A DNA stretch of 64,000 nucleotides, taken from the NCBI RefSeq assembly GCF_035784015.1, contig NZ_JALKOW010000001.1, one strand, 5' to 3'. The notes under the pieces are model-generated. The model saw nothing but the letters and a program-made list of their open reading frames with translations, was not told the DNA's origin and did not search any database. Below, one piece after another: positions 25,688 to 35,800 of this stretch. Both the position numbers and the translations under genes were made by a program. Source of the DNA: Comamonas sp009360615 (GTDB taxonomy: Bacteria > Pseudomonadota > Gammaproteobacteria > Burkholderiales > Burkholderiaceae_C). Each line of letters starts with the position of its first letter. Position 1 is the first letter of the stretch.

Positions 25688-26824
25688 CTAGACGATAGTC
25701 AGGTGTTCGGTGCCGGCCGCCAGATCCAGAGTCCGGGCGCGCTGGCTGTTGAGCTTGATCTGCAGACGCAGGTCATTGACCGAGTCTGCATTGCGCAGCG
25801 CATCCTCATAGGTGATGAGATTGGATTCGAACAGGTCGAACAGCGCCTGGTCAAAGGTCTGCATGCCGATATTGCGGCTTTTCTTCATGATCTCCTTGAT
25901 CTCGACGACCTCACCCTTGAAGATCAGGTCGGCAATCAGCGGAGAGTTGAGCATGATTTCGATGGCGGCGACACGGCCCTTGCTGTCCTGCTTGGGAATC
26001 AGACGCTGGGAGATGATGGCCCGCAGGTTCAGCGATACATCCATCAGCAACTGCGGGCGGCGCTCTTCGGGGAAGAAGTTCACGATGCGATCCAGCGCCT
26101 GGTTGGCATTGTTCGCATGCAGCGTGGCCAGGCACAGGTGACCGGTTTCCGAAAAGGCAATCGCGTGCTCCATGGTTTCGCGATCGCGGATTTCACCCAT
26201 CAGAATCACATCGGGTGCCTGGCGCAGCGTGTTCTTGAGGGCGGCCTCCCAGCTGTCCGTATCCAGTCCCACCTCGCGCTGCGTGACCACGCAGTTCTTG
26301 TGCGGATGCACGAACTCCACGGGGTCTTCCACCGTGATGATGTGGCCGAAGGAATTTTCATTGCGCCAGTCCACCATGGCTGCCAGCGTGGTGGACTTGC
26401 CCGAACCCGTCGCGCCGACCAGAATGCACAGGCCGCGCTTGGTCATGGTCACTTCCTTGAGTACCTGCGGCACGCCCAGGCCGTCAATCGTGGGCAGGGT
26501 GGTGGGAATGGTGCGCAGCACCATGCCGACCTTGCCCTGCTGCATGAAGGCATTGACACGGAAGCGCCCCACGCCGGCCGGCGAGATGGCGAAGTTGCAC
26601 TCCTTGGTGTGCTCGAATTCAGCCACCTGCCTGTCGTTCATGATGGAGCGTGCCAGGGCCAGCGTATGCAGCGGGCTCAGCGGCTGCGGCGAGACCTTGG
26701 TGACCTTGCCGTCAATCTTGATCGCGGGCGGAAACTCCGCCGTGATGAACAGGTCGCTGCCGTTGCGGCTGACCATGAGCCGCAGCAGATCGTTGATGAA
26801 TTTACTGGCCTGATCGCGTTCCAT
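25688..26824 (-). CDS. pilU: Type IV pilus retraction ATPase PilU
   Basis: From ATG 26824 (MERDQASKFINDLLRLMVSR) the protein has 378 residues and a clear AAGGAG upstream. It carries Walker A GATGSGKSTT, the Asp box TVEDPVEF, the His box TGHLCLATLHANNANQALDR and the GEIRDRETM element. PilU is the accessory retraction hexamer that works with PilT at the pilus base for twitching and DNA uptake. It follows pilT with a repeat in between. A longer upstream frame extends into that repeat and is rejected. Confidence 0.94.
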   Translation of the reverse strand: MERDQASKFINDLLRLMVSRNGSDLFITAEFPPAIKIDGKVTKVSPQPLSPLHTLALARSIMNDRQVAEFEHTKECNFAISPAGVGRFRVNAFMQQGKVGMVLRTIPTTLPTIDGLGVPQVLKEVTMTKRGLCILVGATGSGKSTTLAAMVDWRNENSFGHIITVEDPVEFVHPHKNCVVTQREVGLDTDSWEAALKNTLRQAPDVILMGEIRDRETMEHAIAFSETGHLCLATLHANNANQALDRIVNFFPEERRPQLLMDVSLNLRAIISQRLIPKQDSKGRVAAIEIMLNSPLIADLIFKGEVVEIKEIMKKSRNIGMQTFDQALFDLFESNLITYEDALRNADSVNDLRLQIKLNSQRARTLDLAAGTEHLTIV

Positions 26825-26889
26825 GATCACTCCTTGTGCCGTGGCCGTTGCACAGCCACTCTCAAAACTTGCGCGGCCCGGACGAGAAA

Positions 26890-26962
26890 CACCGAGCAAG
26901 GGCCGCCCCGCTGCGAAGGTGTTGTCCCCCTCAGGGGGACGCGGCAGCGCCGCTCAGGGGGA
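26890..26962 (-). repeat. Stop-proximal repeat between pilT and pilU
   Basis: Read on the minus strand, the element begins CCCCCTGAGCGGCGCTGCCG three bases after the pilT stop and ends GGGGCGGCCCTTGCTCGGTG. It contains a strong internal palindrome of GTCCCCCT and AGGGGGAC. The end matches the copies at 28771-28875, 40893-41008 and 49348-49424. It is in the sense of the upstream gene pilT. Confidence 0.75.
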
Positions 26963-26965
26963 GCC

Positions 26966-28009
26966 TCATCCAGGAAAATTCTCGGGGATCTTCGCCTTGC
27001 TGCGGGCTTCGGCCGGGCTGATGAGGTTGCGGCGCACCAGATCGGTCAGGTTCTGGTCCAAGGTCTGCATGCCCATGTTCTGGCTGGTCTGGATGGTGGA
27101 GTACATCTGAGCCACCTTGGCCTCGCGGATCAGATTGCGGATGGCGGGCGTGCCCAGCATGATCTCGTGCGCGGCCACACGGCCCTGGCCGTCCTTGGTC
27201 TTGCACAGTGTCTGAGAGATCACGGCCTGCAGCGACTCGGAGAGCATGGCGCGCACCATCTCCTTTTCCTCGGCAGGGAACACGTCGATGATACGGTCGA
27301 TGGTCTTGGCCGCCGACGAGGTGTGCAGCGTGCCGAACACCAGGTGACCGGTTTCGGCCGCCGTCATGGCCAGACGGATGGTTTCCAGATCCCGCATTTC
27401 GCCGACCAGAATCGCATCCGGGTCTTCACGCAGCGCGGACTTCAGGGCTGCTGCGAACGACAGCGTCATGGGGCCGACTTCGCGCTGGTTGATCAGGCAT
27501 TTCTTGGACTCGTGCACGAATTCGATGGGGTCTTCCACCGTCAGGATGTGGCCGTACTCGGTCTCGTTGAGATAGTTGACCATGGCCGCCAGCGTGGTGG
27601 ACTTGCCCGAGCCCGTGGGGCCGGTCACCAGCACCAGGCCGCGCGGCTTCAGGGCCAGGTCGGAGAAGATCTTGGGAGCGTTGAGCTGCTCCAGCGTGAG
27701 AATCTTGCTGGGAATGGTACGGAACACGGCCGCCGCGCCGCGGTTCTGGTTGAAGGCGTTGACACGAAACCGGGCCAGACCTTCAATCTCGAACGAAAAG
27801 TCCACTTCCAGAAACTCTTCGTACTGCTTGCGCTGGGCATCGCTCATGATGTCGTAGACCATGGCGTGCACGGTCTTGTGGTCCAGCGGATCGATATTGA
27901 TGCGACGCACATCGCCGTGGACGCGAATCATGGGGGGCAGGCCTGCCGACAAATGCAAGTCCGAAGCCTTGTTCTTGACACTGAATGCCAGCAATTGCGT
28001 GATATCCAC
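26966..28009 (-). CDS. pilT: Type IV pilus retraction ATPase PilT
   Basis: The start is GTG 28009 (VDITQLLAFSVKNKASDLHL) with GAGGGATC upstream, giving 347 residues; an upstream in-frame ATG at 28066 overlaps yggS and is rejected. Signatures include Walker A GPTGSGKSTT, the Asp box TVEDPIEF, the His box TGHLVFGTLHTSSAAKTIDR, and the C-terminal AIRNLIRE motif needed for retraction in PilT. The hexamer disassembles the pilus filament. It is divergent from yggS with a 37-base gap, an arrangement seen in other Gram-negative bacteria. Confidence 0.96.
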   Translation of the reverse strand: MDITQLLAFSVKNKASDLHLSAGLPPMIRVHGDVRRINIDPLDHKTVHAMVYDIMSDAQRKQYEEFLEVDFSFEIEGLARFRVNAFNQNRGAAAVFRTIPSKILTLEQLNAPKIFSDLALKPRGLVLVTGPTGSGKSTTLAAMVNYLNETEYGHILTVEDPIEFVHESKKCLINQREVGPMTLSFAAALKSALREDPDAILVGEMRDLETIRLAMTAAETGHLVFGTLHTSSAAKTIDRIIDVFPAEEKEMVRAMLSESLQAVISQTLCKTKDGQGRVAAHEIMLGTPAIRNLIREAKVAQMYSTIQTSQNMGMQTLDQNLTDLVRRNLISPAEARSKAKIPENFPG

Positions 28010-28046
28010 GGAGATCCCTCTCTGGTTTGGTACTCTGGCGCCAATT

Positions 28047-28778
28047 ATGACGACGATTGAAAACAATCTGGGGCAGATTCATGCCCGCATGGCAGCCGCT
28101 TGCGCCAGTGCAGGCCGGCCCGTGACATCGGTGCAGCTGCTGGCCGTTTCCAAGACCTTCGGCGCGGATGCGGTGCGCGAGGCGGTGCTGGCCGGCCAGC
28201 GCAGCTTTGGCGAGAACTACATCCAGGAGGCCGTGGAGAAGATTGCCGCAGTGCGCGCCATGCAGCTGGAGGGCGCTGAGGCGCTGCAATGGCATTGCAT
28301 CGGGCCCATCCAGAGCAACAAGACCCGGCTGGTGGCCGAGAATTTCGACTGGGCCCAGACCGTGGACCGGCTCAAGATCGCCGAGCGTCTTTCGGCCCAG
28401 CGCCCCCAGGGCATGGCACGGCTCAATGTCTGCATCCAGGTCAATGTGGATGGCGGCATCACCAAGTCCGGCGTTGTGGCCGAGCAAGCGCTGGAGCTGG
28501 CCGAAGCCATGGTGAAACTGCCCAATCTGCAGCTGCGCGGCATCATGAGCATTCCCGACGATACTCCTGATTTCGCAGCGCAATGCGCAGTCCATAAAAG
28601 GGCTGCATCCATTTTTGATGCCATAAAGTCCAGTGGTCTCGCGGGGCTGGAGCACTTCGATACGCTGTCGATGGGCATGACCGGCGATCTGGAAGCTGCC
28701 GTGGCCGCAGGCAGCACCATGGTGCGCGTGGGCAGCGGGATATTTGGAAGGCGCACCTACGGTACGCCCACCCCCTGA
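28047..28778 (+). CDS. yggS: PLP homeostasis protein, YggS/PLPBP family
   Basis: From ATG 28047 the protein has 243 residues (MTTIENNLGQIHARMAAACA). The PLP-binding lysine lies in LLAVSKTFGADAVREA, with FGENYIQEA and HCIGPIQSNKTR following, and the phosphate site is near the C-terminus in LSMGMTGDLEAAVAAGSTMVR. The protein buffers pyridoxal phosphate and has no known catalytic reaction. It is divergent from pilT. Its stop codon lies inside the CCCCCTGAG start of a repeat element. Confidence 0.94.
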   Translation: MTTIENNLGQIHARMAAACASAGRPVTSVQLLAVSKTFGADAVREAVLAGQRSFGENYIQEAVEKIAAVRAMQLEGAEALQWHCIGPIQSNKTRLVAENFDWAQTVDRLKIAERLSAQRPQGMARLNVCIQVNVDGGITKSGVVAEQALELAEAMVKLPNLQLRGIMSIPDDTPDFAAQCAVHKRAASIFDAIKSSGLAGLEHFDTLSMGMTGDLEAAVAAGSTMVRVGSGIFGRRTYGTPTP

Positions 28779-28875
28779 GCCGCCACGCGGCTTCCCCCTC
28801 TCTCTACGCGCTGCGCGCTATGGGAGGGGGACGACAGCTTCGCGGCGGGGCGGCCCTTGCTTGCTGTCTCTGGTG
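28771..28875 (+). repeat. Stop-proximal GC-rich repeat after yggS
   Basis: The element starts CCCCCTGAGCCGCCACGCGG, includes CCCCCTCTCTCTACGCGCTG followed by CGCGCTATGGGAGGGGGACGA, and ends GGGGCGGCCCTTGCTTGCTG. The middle is shared almost base for base with 40930-40970. It lies between the convergent yggS and binding-protein genes, in the sense of yggS, and includes the yggS stop. Confidence 0.8.
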
Positions 28876-28928
28876 TGGGGCCATGCCCGCTACAAGCCCA
28901 GTGACAGAGTCGAAGACTCGTCCCATTT

Positions 28929-30176
28929 TTACGGCCGCTTCATCTGGCACTCCGTGGGCAGATCAAGTTGCTGGGCGGAGTAGACGGCGTCGGTTCTGAA
29001 GCCGTAGTTCGAGCCCTCCCAGCCGGTCTTGACCCGCTTGCCATCCACCGGTGCAATGGTGTTGACGACCTGGGGCAGCAGCAACTGGTGATCCTTGCCG
29101 CGCATCCTGACGGGACCGAAGATGGTGTCCATGGACATGTCCTCCATGGCCTTGGCAATTTTCACGGGATCGGTGGACTGGGCCTTGGCCATGGCTGCGG
29201 CCAGCATGCGCGGCACCAGATCCATGCGCGGCGCCAGAAAGTCCTGGTTCATCCTGGCCTTGTACTCCCTGGCCCGCGCGTCGGCCTGGGCGTGGTCGGC
29301 CATGCCGGGGTGCCATTCCGCGACCCAGGTCACCTGGCCGATCCCCGCCTGGGAAATGGAGGTCACGGTGCCCGGAAAACCGCCTGCGCTATGGTTGAAG
29401 TAGCGCAGGTTGTAGCCGGAGTCGCCGGCAGACTTGAGCAGCAGGGCCAGATCCTGGCCCCAGTTGCCGGTGATGACCGAATCGGTTCCGACTTCCTTGA
29501 TCTTGGCCACATAGGGCGCAAAGTCCTTGATGCGGCCCATGGGGTGCAGGGTCTCGCCCACGAACTGGATATCCGGTCTCGCCTTGCCGACCATGGTGCG
29601 GCCGAAGCTGGCCCATTGCTTGCCGTGGGCATAGTCCTGGTTGAGCAGAAAGACTTTCCGGATCTCGGGCTGTGTCTGGATGTAGTTGGCGATGGCCTGC
29701 ATGCGCATGGCCGTGTTGGCGTCGAACATGAAATGCCAGAAGCTGCAGGATTTTCCTGTCAGCTCGGGATCGATGGAGCTGTGGTTGAGGATCAGCACCT
29801 CCTTGCCCGGATTGCGCTGGTTGTAGCGCGCTGCCGCCTGCACCAGCGCCGTAACCACCGATGAGCCCGAGCCACCCGTCACCACCACGCGTGCACCCTG
29901 GTCGATGGCGGCCTGCAGCGCGCTCTGGCTTTCCTGGGCCGAGAGCTTGCTGTCGAACTGCAGCAGCTGGAACCTGGCGCCGTTGTACAGGCCGCCCCTG
30001 GCATTCACATCATCGACGGCATAGAGCACATGGTTGCGCATGACCTCTCCCACATTGGCGAAGGGGCCGGAGAGCGGGTCGATGAACGCGATCTTGAACG
30101 GCTCTGCCGTCTGGGCGGATACGGAGCCGGCACACAAGCTGGCAGCCAGCGCAAGGGCTGAGAAGCGAATGGACAT
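28929..30176 (-). CDS. Branched-chain-amino-acid-type ABC substrate-binding protein, orphan
   Basis: The 415-residue protein has a Sec signal (LALAASLCAGSVSA, cleavage near residue 21) and a type I periplasmic binding fold beginning FKIAFIDPLSGPFANVGEVM. It resembles LivJ/amide-binding proteins, here with long inserts. No permease or ATPase gene is adjacent. It is 47 bases downstream of the TetR gene on the same strand, so it may share its regulation and bring a carboxylic or aromatic acid to the acyl-CoA synthetase pathway. The ligand is unknown. Confidence 0.86.
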   Translation of the reverse strand: MSIRFSALALAASLCAGSVSAQTAEPFKIAFIDPLSGPFANVGEVMRNHVLYAVDDVNARGGLYNGARFQLLQFDSKLSAQESQSALQAAIDQGARVVVTGGSGSSVVTALVQAAARYNQRNPGKEVLILNHSSIDPELTGKSCSFWHFMFDANTAMRMQAIANYIQTQPEIRKVFLLNQDYAHGKQWASFGRTMVGKARPDIQFVGETLHPMGRIKDFAPYVAKIKEVGTDSVITGNWGQDLALLLKSAGDSGYNLRYFNHSAGGFPGTVTSISQAGIGQVTWVAEWHPGMADHAQADARAREYKARMNQDFLAPRMDLVPRMLAAAMAKAQSTDPVKIAKAMEDMSMDTIFGPVRMRGKDHQLLLPQVVNTIAPVDGKRVKTGWEGSNYGFRTDAVYSAQQLDLPTECQMKRP

Positions 30177-30223
30177 GGTCTTGTCTCCAGGGAGTTGGAA
30201 TGGCGCCTTTGCCTGCGGGGCAC

Positions 30224-31015
30224 TCAGCTGGCGCTGGGGCTGGTGGAGGATGCGCTCTTGCGGCGCCTGGGAGGAGGAGGGTTCTGTGGTGTCGGCGTCG
30301 GCGTGGTCCTGGCCGCACGTTTGCGCGCTGGGGCCGCAGTCCTTCGCAGGCCCAGCACGCGCGAGGCCAGGTCGGTGAGCTCGACCACCATCTCGGCCGG
30401 GCCCAGCTTGCCGCCGGGTCGATACCAGTTGTAGAGAAAGCCTGGCAGGCTGCAGGCTGCCTGGGCCGTGATGCGGGTGTCGCGGAAATCGAAGTGCCCG
30501 CTGGCGCGGCCTTCGTCGAGCAGGGCGCAGAACTGCTTGTAGAACTGCTGGGCCACATTGCGCGAGGCCTTGAGATAGGCGGGGCTGAAGGCTTGCGGCT
30601 CGCGATAGGGGAAAAAGCCCGCCGGATAGTGCGCAATGGTGGCTGCGATCAGCCGCTGAAGGCCGTCGATGGCTTTTTCATGGGCGGGCCTCGGGTCGTC
30701 GTCCGCAAAGTCCAGCACCGTGAAGCAGGCTTCGGTCGGTGCCCAGCACAGGGTCTCGAAGATCTCCTGCTTGTTGCGGAAGTAGTAGTAGACGAACGGC
30801 TTGGTCACGCCCAGCGCCTGCACGATCTGCTCGATGGTGGTGTTGGCATAGCCATAGCGGTCGAACAAGGCTTCGGCAGCCTTGAGAATGCGCTCGCGCT
30901 TCTCGTCGGAGCCGGCAGTGGGCAGGCGCTGGCGGCCGCGCGGCGCCACGGGCGCGGCCGGCTTTTTCTCAGTCTTTCTGGACGGGGCGGGCATGAGGGT
31001 TTGCGGGTGTCGCAT
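30224..31015 (-). CDS. TetR/AcrR-family transcriptional regulator
   Basis: The 263-residue protein has a helix-turn-helix domain (ERILKAAEALFDRYGYANTT, IEQIVQALGVTKPFVYYYFR) around residues 41-85, preceded by a basic, proline-rich arm and followed by a ligand-binding domain. The C-terminus carries a low-complexity tail rich in Pro, Arg and Ser (PTPTPQNPPPPRRRKSASS). Met8 (30994) is an alternative start. It is divergent from the acyl-CoA synthetase, with two palindromic candidate operators between them, so it probably represses that pathway and itself. Confidence 0.9.
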   Translation of the reverse strand: MRHPQTLMPAPSRKTEKKPAAPVAPRGRQRLPTAGSDEKRERILKAAEALFDRYGYANTTIEQIVQALGVTKPFVYYYFRNKQEIFETLCWAPTEACFTVLDFADDDPRPAHEKAIDGLQRLIAATIAHYPAGFFPYREPQAFSPAYLKASRNVAQQFYKQFCALLDEGRASGHFDFRDTRITAQAACSLPGFLYNWYRPGGKLGPAEMVVELTDLASRVLGLRRTAAPARKRAARTTPTPTPQNPPPPRRRKSASSTSPSAS

Positions 31016-31021
31016 TCGTTA

Positions 31022-31054
31022 TACCGATGGGTAGCATTGTTCTACCTGCAGGTA
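31022..31054. promoter_or_regulatory. Tandem TACC-N4-GGTA operator candidates
   Basis: TACCGATGGGTA (31022-31033) and TACCTGCAGGTA (31043-31054) are two inverted repeats with the same half-sites, spaced 21 bases centre to centre, or two helical turns. The second is a perfect 12-base palindrome. A TTGACA (31059-31064) directly downstream could be the -35 of the synthetase promoter. The arrangement fits two TetR dimers on one face of the DNA. Confidence 0.65.
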
Positions 31055-31159
31055 TACATTGACAAGACGCCGAGCAGCTGATTGCCCTAAGGCAATCCCT
31101 GAGACATCCCGAAAAGTGGCATCTTTGCCCGGTCTTCACGAGACACCCAGGAGACAACC

Positions 31160-32758
31160 ATGGCTGAGTCCGACATCCTCATCCCCCTGCACGAGGCCTT
31201 GCGCCGCAATGCGCGCCGGCATCCGGAGCGCGATGCCTACATCTGGTATGGACAGCACATCAGCTGGCGCCAGGTGGATGAGGCCAGCGATGCCGTGGCC
31301 GCGCACCTGCAGCAACTGGGCGTGAAGCCGGGCGAGCCTGTCGCACTGTTCATGAACAACTGTCCGCAGTACATCGTGGCACATTACGCGGTGCAGAAGA
31401 TCGGAGCCATCGTCTGCCCCTGCGGACCCCTGAACAAGGAGCACGAACTCGAATACCAGCTCAACGACCTGCAGGCCAGGGTCATCATCGCGGCCGATGT
31501 GCTTCTGCCCGTGGTGGACAAGGTGCGCAGCACTACCGCGCTGCAGCACGTGCTGGCCGTGCGCTACGGCGACTGGCTGCCCGAAAGAACCACGCTGCCG
31601 CTGCCTGCCGAGCTGCAGGCTCCGTTGCAACAGCTGCCCCTCGATGTCACGTCTTTCTGGGATCTCATGCACAGCGGTGCCAGGCCCGCGCCTGTCGAGG
31701 TGGACCTGGACGAAGTGGCGCTGATGACCTATACCTCGGGCACCACGGGCCTGCCCAAGGGCGCCATGCTGAGTCTTGGCGCGGCCGCGTACAAGACGGC
31801 CGGTGCGTCCCGGGTGACCGGCGTCAGCGCCGAGGATGTCCTGCTGGCGGTGGCGCCGCTCTATCACATCGCCGGCATGTCCATGGGAGTGAACATGCCC
31901 GTGCACTCGGGGGCGACCTGTGTGCTGCTGCATCGCTTCGATCCGTTGGCCGTGGCCCAGGCGCTCGAGCGCTATCGCGTCAGCTGGTGGTACAGCATCG
32001 CGCCCATGAATGTGGCGCTGATGCAGCTTCCCGGCGTGGAGAAGATGGACTTCAGCGCGCTGCGCCGCAACACCGTCACCAGCTTCGGCATCACCTACAC
32101 CGAGGATCTGGCGCAGCAATGGCGCCGGTTTGCCCCCAATGCCATCTCCAGCGAGGCGGCTTACGGCCTGTCCGAAACCCACACCATGGATACCTTCATG
32201 CCGGGCGACGCCATCCGCTGGGGCACCCATGGCAAGCCGGCTCCGGGCAATGAGATCCGGGTGATAGACCCGGAGACCGGGGCACCGCTGGCAGCAGGCG
32301 AGGTGGGCGAGATCATCATTCGCGGCCCCGGCAATTTCAAGGGATACTGGAACAAGCCCGAGGCCACGGCCAAGACCCTCAGGGACGGCTGGGTGCATAC
32401 CGGCGATATGGGCAAATTTGACGCGGACGGCTATCTGACCTTCATCGGACGCTTCAAGGAAATGATCAAGGTCTCGGGCTACAGCGTTTTCCCCGAAGAG
32501 GTGGAGACGATTCTGATCAAGCATCCGGCCATTGCCCAGGCTGCCGTGATCGGCGTCGCCGATGCCCAGAAAGGCGAGGTCGTTCGCGCCTTCATCGTGC
32601 GCAAGCCGGGGCAAAGCCTGGACGAAGACGGGCTGCTGGCCTGGAGCAAGGAAAACATGGCCAGCTACAAGGCTCCGCGCGAGGTGCGCTTCATCGATGC
32701 GCTGCCCGCCACAGGTGCCGGCAAGGTATTGCGCCGCCTTCTCAGGGACATCCCCTGA
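31160..32758 (+). CDS. AMP-forming acyl-CoA synthetase
   Basis: The 532-residue enzyme belongs to the ANL superfamily and should activate a carboxylic acid to its CoA thioester through an acyl-adenylate. The phosphate loop TYTSGTTGLPKGAML (about residues 189-203), the A5 motif YGLSETHTM, the A7/A8 region WVHTGDMGKFDADGYLTFIG followed by GRFKEMIKVSG, and the catalytic C-terminal Lys in GAGKVLRRLL are all present. The start follows CCAGGAGACAACC. It is followed by a biotin carboxylase gene after 60 bases, suggesting activation followed by carboxylation of a small or branched acid. The exact substrate is not readable. Confidence 0.92.
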   Translation: MAESDILIPLHEALRRNARRHPERDAYIWYGQHISWRQVDEASDAVAAHLQQLGVKPGEPVALFMNNCPQYIVAHYAVQKIGAIVCPCGPLNKEHELEYQLNDLQARVIIAADVLLPVVDKVRSTTALQHVLAVRYGDWLPERTTLPLPAELQAPLQQLPLDVTSFWDLMHSGARPAPVEVDLDEVALMTYTSGTTGLPKGAMLSLGAAAYKTAGASRVTGVSAEDVLLAVAPLYHIAGMSMGVNMPVHSGATCVLLHRFDPLAVAQALERYRVSWWYSIAPMNVALMQLPGVEKMDFSALRRNTVTSFGITYTEDLAQQWRRFAPNAISSEAAYGLSETHTMDTFMPGDAIRWGTHGKPAPGNEIRVIDPETGAPLAAGEVGEIIIRGPGNFKGYWNKPEATAKTLRDGWVHTGDMGKFDADGYLTFIGRFKEMIKVSGYSVFPEEVETILIKHPAIAQAAVIGVADAQKGEVVRAFIVRKPGQSLDEDGLLAWSKENMASYKAPREVRFIDALPATGAGKVLRRLLRDIP

Positions 32759-32818
32759 CCGGCACGCCCTGACGGGCCCGTGTCGGTGCAAGTTGAGAAC
32801 CCTTCAGACGAAAGACCT

Positions 32819-35800
32819 ATGTTCAAGAAAGTCCTGATCGCCAATCGCGGTGAAATCGCCCTGCGCATCATCCGAGCGCTGCAGGAACTGGGAATCGCCA
32901 GCCTGTCGGTATACGCCTGCGATGATGCGGCTGCGCCGCATGTGCTGGCTGCGGACGAGGCGCAGGCGCTGGGTGCGAGCGGCCCGGCGGCCTATCTCGA
33001 TGGCGCGCAGCTGCTGCGGATCGCGCAGGAGCGAGGTTGCGACGCGCTGCACCCGGGCTACGGATTCCTGAGCGAGAACGCAGACTTTGCGCGGGCCTGT
33101 GCCGCCGTGGGGCTGCGCTTTATCGGCCCGACGCCCGAGCAGCTGGCGCTGCTCGGTGACAAGGCCAAAGCCCGTGCGCTGGCGCAGCAATGCGGCGTGC
33201 CCCTGATGCCCGGCAGCACCGAGGCCGTGACGCTGGAGCAGGCTCGGCAGTTCTTTGCGCGGCAGCAGGCCGACGGTGCCAGCGGCATCATGATCAAGGC
33301 CATCGGCGGCGGCGGCGGCCGCGGCATGCGTGCGGTCACCGAGGCCAGCGAGGTGGCGGCCGCCTACCAGCGCTGCCGCAGCGAGGCCCAGGCCGCGTTC
33401 GGCGTGGACGGTGTCTATGTCGAACGGCTGATGAGCAATGCGCGCCATATCGAGATCCAGCTGCTGGGGGACGGCAGCGAATGGCCGATGGCGCTGGGCG
33501 AGCGCGAATGCACGCTGCAGCGGCGCTTCCAGAAGCTGGTGGAGATTGCACCCAGTCCGAGCCTGACGCAGACGCTGCGCGAGCGCATCACCGCAGATGC
33601 GCTGCGCATGGCTGCCAGGCTGCGCTACGAAAGCCTGGGGACGTTCGAGTTTCTGGTCGATCTGCAGTCCGAGTCTCTGCCCTATGTGTTCATCGAGGCC
33701 AACCCGCGTCTGCAGGTGGAGCACACCATCACCGAAGAGGTCTACGGCGTCGATCTGGTGCAGGCCCAGATCCGCATTGCGGCGGGCGACCATTTCGCCG
33801 ATCTGGGCCTGAACGCGGATGCCCCGCCCCGGCCACGCGGCTATGCCGTGCAGTGGCGCATCAATGCCGAGACCCTGGATGCCCATGGCCACGCCTGCCC
33901 CGGCAGCGGCCGCATTGCCGAGCTGCACTGGCCGCAAGGCCCGGGCATACGCCTGGACAGCCATGCGCAGCAGGGTGTCAGCCCGTCGCCGCATTACGAC
34001 ACCTTGCTGGCCAAGCTGGTCGTGCACAGCCACGCGCCGCGCTTCGAGGATGTGCTGCGCCGCTCCCGGCGCGCGCTGGCCGAATGCCGCATTGCGGGCC
34101 TGTCCACCAATCTGCCGCTGCTGCAGGCACTCGCTCTGCGGCCCGAGATGCAGGACCAGGACGTGCATACGCGCTGGCTGGAGGCGGTCTTGCCGCAGCT
34201 GGTGGAAGCAGCTGAGAAGATAGCTGCAAACGTAAATCAAACGATGAATCCCGCATTGATCGGCGTGGAAAGCGCCGAGAATCTTGCGCAAGCTGCTCCT
34301 GAAAATGCGGTGCTGGCCCCCATGCCTGCGAGGATCGTGCAATGGTCTGTGGCGGTGGGCGAGACGGTGGCCAAGGGGGCCGAGCTGGGCATTCTCGAAG
34401 CCATGAAGATGCAGCATGTGCTGCTTGCGCAGGACGCCGGCCGGATCCAGGCCCTGCTGGCGCAACCCGGCAGCCATGTGGCGCAGGACCAGGCCTTGCT
34501 GGTGCTCGAGCCCGGACTGGGCGATGCTGCGCATGCCGAAGAGATGCCGCAGCGGCAGGACCCGGACCATATCCGGGCCGATCTCCGGCGCGTCATGGAT
34601 CGCCATGCCTTCGCGCTCGATGCCGCGCGGCCCGAGGCCATGGCCAGGCGCCATGCCCAGGGCAGCCGCAGCGCGCGCGAGAACATTGCCGATCTCTGCG
34701 ACGAGGGCAGTTTCATCGAGTACGGGGCACTGGCGATCGCCGCCCAGACACGCAGGCGCAGCCTGGACGACCTGGTGGCCAACACTCCGGCCGATGGCAT
34801 GGTCACGGGCATGGGCTCCATCAATGCCGCACAGTTCGGTGCCGAGCGGTCGCGCGCCGTGGTGATGTCCTATGACGCCACGGTGCTGGCCGGCACCCAG
34901 GGGGCGCGAAATCATGCCAAGACCGACCGCATGCTGGGCATCGCGCTGCAGCAGAAACGGCCTGTGGTGCTGTTTGCCGAAGGCGGCGGCGGCAGGCCTG
35001 GAGATACCGACACGCCCGTGGTCGCGGGCCTGCATGTGCATACCTTCGCGGCCTATGCGGCACTCTCGGGTCGGGTGCCGGTGGTGGGCATCACCCACGG
35101 CCGTTGCTTTGCAGGCAATGCCGCGCTGCTGGGTTGCAGCGATGTGATCATCGCCACGCGCAGCAGCAATATCGGCATGGGCGGACCGGCCATGATCGAG
35201 GGCGGCGGGCTGGGGGTCTTCCGGCCCGAGGACGTCGGCCCCGCCGACGTGCAGCATGCGAACGGCGTGATCGACATCCTGGTCGACGACGAGGCCCAGG
35301 CCGTGGCTGCGGCCAGGCACTATCTGTCCTTCTTTCAGGGGTGCATCGACGAATGGTCCGCGCCCGATCAGCGCCTGCTGCGCCAGGTCGTGCCCGAGCA
35401 CCGTCTGCGTGTCTACGACACGCGCGCCGCCATGGCCGGGCTGGTGGACGAGGGCAGCCTGCTGATGCTCAGAAGCGGCTTCGGCGCTGGCATCCACACG
35501 GCGCTGGCGCGCATCGAGGGGCGGCCCGTGGGACTGATGGCCAACAACCCGGGCCACCTGGGCGGTGCCATCGATGCCGATGCAGCCGACAAGGCAGCGC
35601 GCTTCATGCAGTTGTGCAATGCCCACGGCATTCCCATTGTCAGCCTCGTTGACACGCCCGGCTTCATGGTGGGTCCGGAGATCGAGAAAACCGCCCAGGT
35701 GCGCCATGTCAGCCGGTTGTTCGTCGTCGCTGCCAAGCTGCGTGTCCCGTACTTCAGCGTGGTGCTGCGCAAGGGCTACGGACTGGGTGCCATGGGCATG

